Source: RGIG8775 sp045587785
GTDB taxonomy: Bacteria > Bacillota > Clostridia > Oscillospirales > CAG-272
Assembly (NCBI GenBank): GCA_045587785.1
Contig: JAZNDA010000112.1
Span: 1 to 10,721, forward strand
Direction: 5' to 3'
DNA: 10,721 bases
Shown here in pieces: positions 5,153 to 10,721 of the stretch (position 1 is its first letter; every line of letters begins with the position of its first letter). Under the pieces are notes generated by a model that was given only the letters and a program-made list of their open reading frames with translations, made no database searches and was not told the DNA's origin. Position numbers and translations under genes: made by a program.

Positions 5153-6025
5153 AACAACGGTCGAATTTTTAAAAAATGGTTTGAAACATCGAGTGCAAAA
5201 AAGGAAAAAGAAAAAATATGGCAGATTGATACCGTTCAAATTCGTCCCAACATGTCACAGCCGCGACAGGAATTTGATAAAGATGCCATTGTAAAGCTTG
5301 CCGATTCTATCCGCCAATACGGTATTCTGCAGCCTTTGAGTGTGCGAAAGACCGACGGTGAGGATGGTTTCCGCTATGAACTGATTGCGGGCGAGCGACG
5401 CTTGCGCGCGGCAAAAATGCTTGGTCTGAAGACTGTTCCGTGCATTTTGGTGGATGTGGATGATGAAATTTCGGCGGAGCTTGCGCTTGTTGAGAATATG
5501 CTCAGAGAAAACCTTGGAATTTTTGAACAAGCGGCGGCGTTTGCGGCGCTGTCCGAAAAATACGGCTTAACGCAGGAAGAAATTGCACAAAAAATGTCCC
5601 TTAGCCAGTCTGCCGTTGCCAACAAGATCAGGCTTTTGAAGTTAACGCCTGACGAACGCGCCAGCATCACAGGGGCGCAGTTGACAGAACGGCACGCCAG
5701 AGCTTTTTTGCGAATTACAACGAAAACGCTTCGACAGCAAGCCATTTCGCATGTAATTAAGGAGAATTTGAACGTCTCGGAGACTGAAAAGTATATTGGT
5801 GAGCTGCTCGGCTCGGATGTGGCAAAACAAAAGAAAAAGGCGGATGCCAAAAAACCGATTTCGCTCACGTCATCGCAGTTGGTCTGCAACAACATCGATC
5901 GGTACGTGCAAAAGCTTTGTTCGTTTTCCAAGTTGGTATCTGTAGACAAAAAGGAGGTTGGCGGCGACACGATCATTACACTCACTGTCAAAAAGGATGA
6001 CATAAAGCGTGCTGTGGAGACGTGA
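5147..6025 (+). CDS. noc: Noc-like ParB-family nucleoid occlusion protein
   Basis: This 292-residue protein has the ParB N-terminal CTP-binding domain (about 25–120) with GERRLRAAK (82–90) and ENMLRENL (116–123), a helix-turn-helix (about 141–166), and a C-terminal dimer region. In work on ParB/Noc specificity four positions decide parS or Noc-site binding (R/T/A/G in Caulobacter ParB, Q/K/K/R in Noc). Here they read Q154, K160, K165 and R182 at exactly the expected spacing (6, 5, 17), so it is Noc-type. The first 13 residues (MKNNGRIFKKWFE) can form a basic amphipathic helix, like the membrane anchor of Bacillus Noc. The position after rsmG and before parA also fits. Noc binds origin-side DNA and blocks division over the nucleoid. 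ATG 5147 has AAGGAG 9 nt upstream. A general ParB paralogue is the alternative; Noc in Clostridia is less well studied. Confidence 0.85.
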   Translation: MKNNGRIFKKWFETSSAKKEKEKIWQIDTVQIRPNMSQPRQEFDKDAIVKLADSIRQYGILQPLSVRKTDGEDGFRYELIAGERRLRAAKMLGLKTVPCILVDVDDEISAELALVENMLRENLGIFEQAAAFAALSEKYGLTQEEIAQKMSLSQSAVANKIRLLKLTPDERASITGAQLTERHARAFLRITTKTLRQQAISHVIKENLNVSETEKYIGELLGSDVAKQKKKADAKKPISLTSSQLVCNNIDRYVQKLCSFSKLVSVDKKEVGGDTIITLTVKKDDIKRAVET

Positions 6026-6044
6026 CTTGTTCGCTGATTCGTCA

Positions 6045-6060
6045 TGTTTCACGTGAAACA
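6045..6060. promoter_or_regulatory. parS: parS site F
   Basis: A perfect 16-bp consensus TGTTTCACGTGAAACA, 19 nt after the noc stop codon. Confidence 0.97.
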
Positions 6061-6108
6061 GACACGTTTCGACAGCCACGTCGCGATACGCAGCGGCGCT
6101 TTGGTTAT

Positions 6109-6124
6109 TGTTTCACGTGAAACA
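6109..6124. promoter_or_regulatory. parS: parS site G
   Basis: A perfect 16-bp consensus TGTTTCACGTGAAACA, centre 64 bp from site F. Confidence 0.97.
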
Positions 6125-6167
6125 TATGTGCCGTTGGTATGCAACAAGCGACGTGATGCAATTTTGC

Positions 6168-6187
6168 CGTGTTTCACGTGAAACACG
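6168..6187. promoter_or_regulatory. parS: parS site H, in a 20-bp perfect palindrome
   Basis: The 16-bp consensus at 6170–6185 is extended by two further complementary bases on each side. A second CACGTG (6184–6189) overlaps its right end. Confidence 0.97.
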
Positions 6188-6242
6188 TGTATTGATAAAG
6201 TGTCGCAGCGGTGTGCTGGCGGCAAATCGACAAAATTCCACA

Positions 6243-6258
6243 CGTTTCACGTGAAACA
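6243..6258. promoter_or_regulatory. parS: parS site I
   Basis: CGTTTCACGTGAAACA, with a full 14-bp core at 6244–6257. It is the site closest to the parA promoter, ending 75 bp before the -35 box. Confidence 0.95.
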
Positions 6259-6333
6259 ACAGCGTTTTTGCATCTTTTGCTTGCGCAAAAAGAAAAATAA
6301 TTGCAAAAAACATAAAAATGTGTGCAAAAAGTG

Positions 6334-6362
6334 TTGCAAAATGACAAGTGGTGTGGTATAAT
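6334..6362 (+). promoter_or_regulatory. Promoter of parA–parB
   Basis: TTGCAA (6334–6339), 17 nt and TATAAT (6357–6362), the same boxes as the exonuclease promoter. Start near 6369. Nearby parS sites make repression by spreading ParB, as in other parAB loci, a reasonable inference. Confidence 0.8.
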
Positions 6363-6375
6363 ATATGTGTATAAA

Positions 6376-6403
6376 TCGCGCCAAAACGATTGGTTTGGCG
6401 CGA
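6376..6403 (+). promoter_or_regulatory. Perfect 10-bp hairpin in the parA 5' leader
   Basis: TCGCGCCAAA (6376–6385) pairs with TTTGGCGCGA (6394–6403) around an 8-nt loop, a few nt from the predicted start and 12 nt before the GGAGG. It could stabilise the mRNA 5' end or be a protein or RNA control site. No T-run follows, so it is not a terminator. Confidence 0.6.
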
Positions 6404-6427
6404 GGAAAATCACACGGAGGGAACAAA

Positions 6428-7195
6428 ATGGCAAAGATTATTTCGTTTGCAAACCAAAAGGGTGGCGTTGGAAAGACCACCTCGGCAGTTAATATTGCCG
6501 CGTCGCTGGGCGTGCTGGGCAACCGCGTGCTGCTGATCGACCTTGACCCGCAGGGGAATGCCACAAGTGGTGTTGGCGTGGCAAAAAAACAGTTAAAATA
6601 CACCTCGAAGGATGTTCTGATGGGCGAAACTTCGGCAAAAGACGCGATCATGGAGCTGGAATTTGAGAATTTGTCGCTTATACCGACCAACATTTCGCTT
6701 GCAGGTGCAGAATTTGAGCTGTTTGATACGTTTGAAGTGGATGCGCCCAATTGCATGAAGAAGGCGCTTGCGCCGATCGCGGATGATTACGATTACATAG
6801 TGATCGACTGTCCGCCTTCGCTGAGCATGCTGACCATCAATGCGTTTACCGCGAGCGATGGCATCATCGTGCCCATGCAGTGCGAATATTATGCGCTTGA
6901 GGGTCTTTCTCAGCTCATGATGACCATTAAGGGCATTAAACAAAAATACAACAAGAATTTGACGGTTGCAGGCATTTTGATCACCATGTACAACCCGCAT
7001 TTGCTTCTTTCCAAGCAGGTGATCGGCGACCTCAGAAAGCATTATATGGACAAGCTGTTTGCCACCACTATATCCAGAGGTGTAAAGGTTACCGAGGCGC
7101 CCGGATACGGCAAGCCTGTATATTATTATGAGAAAAACGCAAAGGGAAGCAAGGAATACCTTGAGGTTGCCAGAGAATTGGCAGAAAGAATGTAA
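6428..7195 (+). CDS. parA: Chromosome partitioning ATPase ParA (Soj)
   Basis: ParA binds DNA non-specifically as an ATP dimer and is released by ParB, which moves origins apart; in Bacillus it also regulates DnaA. The deviant Walker A box KGGVGKTT (residues 11–18), the A' box LLIDLDPQGN (35–44) and the Walker B box IVIDCPP (124–130) are intact, and the C-terminal YYYEKNAKGSKEYLEVARE is typical. The length of 255 residues is that of chromosomal ParA; there is no N-terminal DNA-binding extension as in plasmid type Ia forms. I chose ATG 6428 because GGAGG lies at 6416–6420; the frame extends 21 codons further upstream, but that would cover the leader hairpin. The stop codon overlaps the parB ribosome binding site, so the two are cotranscribed and probably translationally coupled. 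Confidence 0.96.
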   Translation: MAKIISFANQKGGVGKTTSAVNIAASLGVLGNRVLLIDLDPQGNATSGVGVAKKQLKYTSKDVLMGETSAKDAIMELEFENLSLIPTNISLAGAEFELFDTFEVDAPNCMKKALAPIADDYDYIVIDCPPSLSMLTINAFTASDGIIVPMQCEYYALEGLSQLMMTIKGIKQKYNKNLTVAGILITMYNPHLLLSKQVIGDLRKHYMDKLFATTISRGVKVTEAPGYGKPVYYYEKNAKGSKEYLEVARELAERM

Positions 7196-7210
7196 AGGAA
7201 GGTAAATAAA

Positions 7211-8122
7211 ATGGCAGAGAAGAAAGCAAAAGGCGGTCTTGGACGTGGCTTTTACGATATTTTCAACGACAATGAGATTTCTGATTCCAATTCGGTTGCG
7301 GAAATGGTCAGAATTTCCAACGTTGAACCGAGAAAAGATCAGCCCAGAAAGACCTTTGACAAGGAATCTCTTGAGCTTTTGGCAGATTCGATCGGAAAAT
7401 ACGGCGTGTTGCAGCCCATTATTATCCGCGAAAATCTCTCAAATCCGGGTACATATGAAATTATTGCAGGTGAACGCCGTTGGAGAGCGGCGAAATTGGC
7501 AGGGAAGACCGAGATTCCCGCTGTGATCATTGATGGCGACGAGCTCAAGGCGGCTCAAGTGTCTATTATTGAAAACGTACAGCGCGAGGACCTCAACCCC
7601 GTGGAAGAAGCGATGGCATACGAAACGCTGATCGAGCGTTTTGGTCTTAAGCAGGACGAGGTTGCCGCACAGGTGGGCAAGAGCCGCTCGGCGATCGCCA
7701 ACATGCTTCGTCTTTTGGATCTTCCCGATGAAGTGCTTGAAATGCTTCGCGACGGTCAGATCTCCACGGGTCATGCACGCACGTTGCTTGGTCTTGATAA
7801 CGAGGAAAACATGCTTCCTCTTGCAGGCAAGATCGTGGCAAACAATATGTCGGTTCGCGAGGTGGAAACGGCTGTCAAAAGGCTGAATTCCATTGAGCAA
7901 GAAGCTGCACAGGCTGAAATTGCCGCGCCTTCGCCCTATAAAATGATGGCAAAGTCTTATATGAAGGATCTGGAGCGCCGTTCTATGCAAGCGCTTGGCA
8001 GAAAAGTGAGGATTCTTCAGACAGCGCGCAAGAAGGTTGTTGAGCTCTCGTTTGACAGCAATGACGATTTGGAAGTGCTTCTTTCTGCCATTTGCGGCGA
8101 AAATATCTTTAGCGAGAACTGA
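7211..8122 (+). CDS. parB: Chromosome partitioning protein ParB (Spo0J)
   Basis: ParB is a CTP-dependent DNA clamp that loads at parS and slides outwards, recruiting condensin and stimulating ParA. The 303-residue protein has the N-terminal ParA-contact motif GLGRGFYDIF (9–18), CTP-binding GERRWRAAK (87–95), ENVQREDL (121–128), a helix-turn-helix around 146–172 and a C-terminal dimer domain. At the four positions that separate ParB from Noc it reads R159, M165, D170 and G187, so the key R and G are ParB-type, in contrast to the paralogue encoded at 5147. The surrounding parS sites match its expected target. ATG 7211 follows AAGGAAGG (7195–7202) by 8 nt. It forms an operon with parA. A parS site follows 19 nt after the stop; no clear terminator is seen before serS. 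Confidence 0.96.
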   Translation: MAEKKAKGGLGRGFYDIFNDNEISDSNSVAEMVRISNVEPRKDQPRKTFDKESLELLADSIGKYGVLQPIIIRENLSNPGTYEIIAGERRWRAAKLAGKTEIPAVIIDGDELKAAQVSIIENVQREDLNPVEEAMAYETLIERFGLKQDEVAAQVGKSRSAIANMLRLLDLPDEVLEMLRDGQISTGHARTLLGLDNEENMLPLAGKIVANNMSVREVETAVKRLNSIEQEAAQAEIAAPSPYKMMAKSYMKDLERRSMQALGRKVRILQTARKKVVELSFDSNDDLEVLLSAICGENIFSEN

Positions 8123-8141
8123 TTTTCGACACAAATCGGCA

Positions 8142-8157
8142 CGTTTCACGTGAAACG
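8142..8157. promoter_or_regulatory. parS: parS site J
   Basis: CGTTTCACGTGAAACG is a perfect 16-bp palindrome with the full 14-bp core. It lies in the parB–serS gap. Confidence 0.93.
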
Positions 8158-8167
8158 AACACAAAAA

Positions 8168-8227
8168 GGTGCGCAAAAACACATTGCGCGCCCCAAAACA
8201 ATATCATCTTGTGCCATGCGAGGCACA
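8168..8227 (+). promoter_or_regulatory. Two hairpins in the parB–serS gap
   Basis: GGTGCGCAA (8168–8176) pairs with TTGCGCGCC (8184–8192) with one G·U. TGTGCC (8210–8215) pairs with GGCACA (8222–8227), ending just before the serS ribosome binding site. Neither has a T-run on the plus strand; on the minus strand the first is followed by TTTTT, but no minus gene ends there. No T-box elements are seen. Confidence 0.4.
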
Positions 8228-8241
8228 CGAAAGGAAAAAAC

Positions 8242-9522
8242 ATGCTTGACATTAAATATATAAAGGAAAAGCCCGACGAAGTGGTCGAGCGACTTGCTAA
8301 GAAGGGCAAGGATGCCAAAGAAGAAATTGAGGCCATACTGAAGCTGGACGCCAAGCGCCGTGAGATCATTGCAGGCGTGGAATCGGCGAAGGCTGAGCAA
8401 AACAAGACCAGCAAGCTGATCCCGTCCATGAAAAAGGAAGGGAAGGACACAACAGAGCTGTTTGCTAAGATGAAGGAGCTTTCTGCAAAGGTAAAACAGG
8501 ACGAGGAAACGCTCAAAGAGGTTGAAACACAGCTCACATCCTTTATGCTCGGTCTTCCCAATCTGCCCGACACCGACCTTCTTGGCGGCGGGAAAGAGAA
8601 CAATCAGCCGCTTCGCTACTTCGGTGACCCCAGAACCTTTGATTTTGAGCCCAAAAACCACGTAGATCTGTGCACAGACCTTGGTCTGATCGACTACAAG
8701 CGCGGCGCCAAGCTGTCGGGAAGCGGATTTTGGCTTTACACGGGCATGGGTGCGCGTCTGGAATGGGCACTTCTCAATTATTTCATTGATACGCACACCG
8801 CAAACGGTTATGATCTGATGCTTGTACCTCACATGTTGGGCTACGAGTGCGGTCTGACAGCGGGTCAATTCCCCAAATTCAAGGATGACGTGTACTGGCT
8901 GGAGACAGCAGAGGATGAAAGACGCCGCTTTATGCTTCCGACGGCTGAAACGGCTTTGGTTTCGCTCCACAGAGACGAGATCCTCACAGAAGCCGATCTT
9001 CCTAAGAAGTATATCAGCTACACGCCTTGTTTCAGACGCGAAGCAGGCTCCTACCGTGCTGATGAACGCGGCATGGTGAGAGGTCACCAGTTCAACAAGG
9101 TGGAAATGGTGCAATATACGCTCCCCGAAAAGAGCGACGAGGCGTTTGATGAGCTGGTAACCAATGCAGAAAATCTGGTTAAGGGACTTGGATTCCACTT
9201 CCGCACGGTCAAGCTGGCGGCAGAGGACTGCTCGGCATCCATGGCGCGCACATATGATATTGAAATTCACATTCCTTCCATGGACGGCTACAAGGAGGTC
9301 AGCTCGGTCTCCAATGCGCGTGATTATCAGGCGCGCCGCGGCATGATGCGTGTCAAGAGAGAGGACGGCAGAATTGAGTACGTTCACACTCTTAACGGAA
9401 GCGGACTTGCAACAAGCCGTATTTTCCCCGCGATTGTTGAGCAAAATCAGAATGCTGACGGCAGTGTCAACGTCCCCGACGTGCTTCGCAAATATCTCGG
9501 CGTAGATATTATTAAAAAGTAA
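8242..9522 (+). CDS. serS: Seryl-tRNA synthetase
   Basis: SerRS charges tRNA-Ser (and tRNA-Sec where present) with serine in the cytoplasm. The 426-residue protein has the N-terminal tRNA-binding coiled coil (about 26–103) and the class II catalytic core: TAE (234–236), motif 2 with FRREAGS (264–270) and GMVRGHQFNKVE (277–288), and motif 3 HTLNGSGLATSRIFPAI (382–398). The length is normal. The motif 3 end (ATSRIFPAIVEQNQ) differs from the AxGRTxxAILENYQ type of Bacillus, marking a distinct clade. I chose ATG 8242 because AAAGG lies at 8230–8234 and MLDIKYIKEKP is the standard SerRS start. A serS gene near the origin is common in Firmicutes. It may be read through from parAB, since no promoter or terminator is evident in the 119-nt gap. 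A terminator follows. The 483-codon antisense frame is a shadow. Confidence 0.97.
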   Translation: MLDIKYIKEKPDEVVERLAKKGKDAKEEIEAILKLDAKRREIIAGVESAKAEQNKTSKLIPSMKKEGKDTTELFAKMKELSAKVKQDEETLKEVETQLTSFMLGLPNLPDTDLLGGGKENNQPLRYFGDPRTFDFEPKNHVDLCTDLGLIDYKRGAKLSGSGFWLYTGMGARLEWALLNYFIDTHTANGYDLMLVPHMLGYECGLTAGQFPKFKDDVYWLETAEDERRRFMLPTAETALVSLHRDEILTEADLPKKYISYTPCFRREAGSYRADERGMVRGHQFNKVEMVQYTLPEKSDEAFDELVTNAENLVKGLGFHFRTVKLAAEDCSASMARTYDIEIHIPSMDGYKEVSSVSNARDYQARRGMMRVKREDGRIEYVHTLNGSGLATSRIFPAIVEQNQNADGSVNVPDVLRKYLGVDIIKK

Positions 9523-9531
9523 ACGCTGCAT

Positions 9532-9561
9532 GGGGAAGTCTTTTGAGATTTCCCCGTTTTT
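9532..9561 (+). terminator. Intrinsic terminator after serS
   Basis: GGGGAAGTCT (9532–9541) pairs with AGATTTCCCC (9546–9555), one G·U, around TTTG, and is followed by G and five T. Confidence 0.88.
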
Positions 9562-9563
9562 GT

Positions 9564-9582
9564 CCCCGAGCATGCCTCGGGG
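9564..9582 (+). promoter_or_regulatory. Hairpin directly before the ribosome binding site of the membrane protein gene
   Basis: CCCCGAG (9564–9570) pairs with CTCGGGG (9576–9582) around CATGC. It lies between the serS terminator and the AAAGGG at 9585–9590, with no T-run. It could protect a processed mRNA end or affect initiation. Confidence 0.45.
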
Positions 9583-9596
9583 AGAAAGGGAACTCA

Positions 9597-10274
9597 ATGC
9601 TTGGATTATTAAAGAGCCAAAATGTGATCTGGAAACAGATCGGCAATTTCTTTTATGAATTCTTTAACCCAAAATTGGAAAATTATACCAGTTTTTCGTT
9701 CGAGGGCGGCATGCTGAATCTGAAGCTGATCATATTCGGCATTTTTGCAGGCGTCCTGCTCGCATCCTTCTATATTATCTTTGTCAGAACGACCCTTGGC
9801 AGATTTGTGCGTGCCATTCTTGAGCGGCAGGCGTTTGACAGCGAGCACGCGGTCACACTTGGCGAATGCGGTCTTGAGCGGCATGTTTTCACAAAATGGG
9901 CGCTGAAGCACGGATACACCCTGCGCCGCGTGATCCGCTGTGTGGAGGAAGAAGCGTGGCAAGCCGAGGTTTGCGCCCAAGGGGAGTCGTTTGAGCAGGT
10001 GAAGCAAAGCGCAGGTGCCAAGCGTTCCGCGCAAATTAAAGAACCGAAATTAGAAAAGTCCCTGCAGGAATGTCATTTCTACATCCCCGAAAAAGACCGC
10101 TACATAGCTGAAATGCGCTTCCGCAAGGGCGGAAACGGATATCCGACCTTGTTGTTCGTACTTTTGGTCAGCGTGATGTGCATTTTTCTGATCTTCGCCC
10201 TCTTGCCGCAACTGGTACGCTTCCTTGACAACGTGATCAGCATGTTTAGCTGGAAAGGGAATTTGAAACGATAG
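9597..10274 (+). CDS. Two-pass membrane protein of unknown function
   Basis: I do not recognise this 225-residue protein. The N-terminal 40 residues are amphipathic and aromatic. A hydrophobic helix at about 41–63 is followed by a charged middle domain (64–180), then a second helix at about 183–206 and a short basic tail. Positive residues flank both helices on the middle-domain side (VRTTLGRFVR, KDRYIAEMRFRK), so the middle domain is probably cytoplasmic. It contains FTKWALKHGYTLRRVIRCVEEEAW (97–120, mostly helical) and a conserved-looking FYIPEKDRYIAEMRF patch (161–175). There is no signal peptide cleavage site. The start at ATG 9597 has AAAGGG at 9585–9590; a TTG 18 codons upstream lies in the serS terminator and is rejected. 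The gene is downstream of a terminator and a second hairpin, so its promoter is unclear. Confidence 0.75.
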   Translation: MLGLLKSQNVIWKQIGNFFYEFFNPKLENYTSFSFEGGMLNLKLIIFGIFAGVLLASFYIIFVRTTLGRFVRAILERQAFDSEHAVTLGECGLERHVFTKWALKHGYTLRRVIRCVEEEAWQAEVCAQGESFEQVKQSAGAKRSAQIKEPKLEKSLQECHFYIPEKDRYIAEMRFRKGGNGYPTLLFVLLVSVMCIFLIFALLPQLVRFLDNVISMFSWKGNLKR

Positions 10275-10292
10275 AACATATGTTCTGCGTTT

Positions 10293-10721
10293 GGGAGATT
10301 TCGCGCCTTGCGACGAGCGACCATTCGAGTTCGCTCCGCGACCTCGGTTAACAAATTGGTTTTGCGATTAAAATCGCAAATTTGCTACGCAAACCCCAAT
10401 TTGTTACAGCTTCGCGCCCTTGGAACCTGCAATCTTTTGAAAAAGATTGATCAAAACTTTTCTCGGCATGCCCGACATAAAGTAACCGCAAAATTCCACA
10501 TGGTTTGTGCGTAGGGTACGTCATTTTGGGCGGCGCCCCAAAGGACGCCGCGTGACGTCCGACTAGAAAACCGATAAAACAAGCTCGCTTGTTTTATCGG
10601 TCTTTCTTTCGGACTGCCACAGGGAGCTATAGCTCCCGTGGCACAAAATGACGGCGCCTCTGTTGCGGTGTGATTTCATCGTTATCGATCGCATACGGGT
10701 ACGTATAGTCTGCATCTGACC
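10293..10721 (+). repeat. Composite intergenic repeat, copy 2, with cloverleaf core (runs to the window edge)
   Basis: Homologous to 1229–1573 in the same orientation. The AATCTTTT/AAAAGATT hairpin (10431–10448) replaces AAGCCTTT/AAAGGCTT of copy 1. The core lies at 10519–10653: outer arms CGTCATTTTG (10519–10528) and CAAAATGACG (10644–10653) enclose hairpins at 10531–10550, 10557–10614 (a 13-bp perfect apex stem, CCGATAAAACAAG with CTTGTTTTATCGG) and 10616–10642. It carries an inserted palindromic module at 10325–10404 where copy 1 has a short CCAAAGGC hairpin. No gene is credible here; the 68-codon plus frame only translates the module. Confidence 0.8.
10325..10404 (+). repeat. Palindromic module of about 80 bp, copy 2
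   Basis: ACAAATTGG (10351–10359) and CCAATTTGT (10396–10404) bound a 54-bp unit that differs from the reverse complement of 1599–1652 at one base. A flanking hairpin CGAG-t-TCGC-tcc-GCGA-c-CTCG (10326–10346) matches the one beside copy 1, with TCGC/GCGA in place of TTGC/GCAA. Confidence 0.8.

Larger units (their letters stand above)
6026..6427. other. Intergenic centromere-like region: four parS sites and the parA promoter
   Basis: About 400 nt without a gene. Four parS sites are centred near 6052, 6116, 6177 and 6250, i.e. 64, 61 and 73 bp apart, close to 6, 6 and 7 helical turns, so they should face the same side of the DNA. The parA promoter and a leader hairpin follow. No terminator for the upstream noc-like gene is visible. 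Short frames here are artefacts of the repeated palindrome. Confidence 0.8.

Noticed and set aside
6365..6427. Longer parA with 21 extra N-terminal residues
   Set aside because: The extension would cover the predicted start region, leader hairpin and ribosome binding site; ParA proteins normally begin just before KGGVGKTT, as from ATG 6428.
8146..9597. Minus-strand frame of 483 codons
   Set aside because: It lies wholly opposite serS, begins and ends in parS and terminator sequence, has no ribosome binding site, and its translation resembles no protein. It is a shadow of serS codon usage.

Overview
The window is a chromosomal segment from a Clostridia-type Firmicute, probably a gut Oscillospirales relative. 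This is inferred from mid GC content, strong AGGAGG-type ribosome binding sites, TTGCAA/TATAAT-like promoters, and the order rsmG – noc-like parB – parA (soj) – parB (spo0J) – serS, which is normally found beside the replication origin. Many copies of the parS palindrome support an origin-proximal location. mnmE, mnmG, yidC and jag, which usually precede rsmG, are not in the window; thiI and a DnaQ-like exonuclease gene stand there instead.

Layout. 1–185: GC-rich intergenic inverted-repeat DNA. 220–440: two divergent promoters with no protein gene; the minus one reads a ~75-nt transcript that is mostly a terminator hairpin, the plus one reads into a ~380-nt probably structured non-coding RNA ending near a 9-codon mini-ORF and a long hairpin. 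918–1130 (minus): small DUF378 membrane protein. 1229–1700: composite repeat with a cloverleaf-like core. 1845–2927: exonuclease. 3054–4972: thiI–rsmG. 5147–6025: noc-like parB. 6026–6427: array of four parS sites and the parA promoter. 6428–8122: parA–parB. 8242–9522: serS. 9597–10274: two-pass membrane protein of unknown function. 10293–10721: second copy of the composite repeat.

How it works together. ParB (R/M/D/G at the four specificity positions) should load on parS as a CTP clamp, with ParA moving the origins. The other paralogue carries the Noc-type Q/K/K/R residues and a Noc-like amphipathic N-terminus, so it is predicted to bind a different site and link DNA to the membrane; no perfect Noc site was found in the window. 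Six exact 14-bp parS cores and four degenerate sites lie between 2956 and 8157, so the whole thiI–serS block is probably coated by ParB. thiI (tRNA 4-thiouridine, thiamine) and rsmG (16S rRNA methylation) are carried in this centromere region, as is serS.

The least explained parts are the repeats and the RNA region. Two copies of the composite repeat, 9 kb apart, keep the same hairpins while the bases of several pairs change on both sides, and an ~80-bp palindromic module lies in opposite orientation in the two copies. The RNA-like region at 444–826 has its own strong promoter and several stems, but I could not assign it to a family with confidence.
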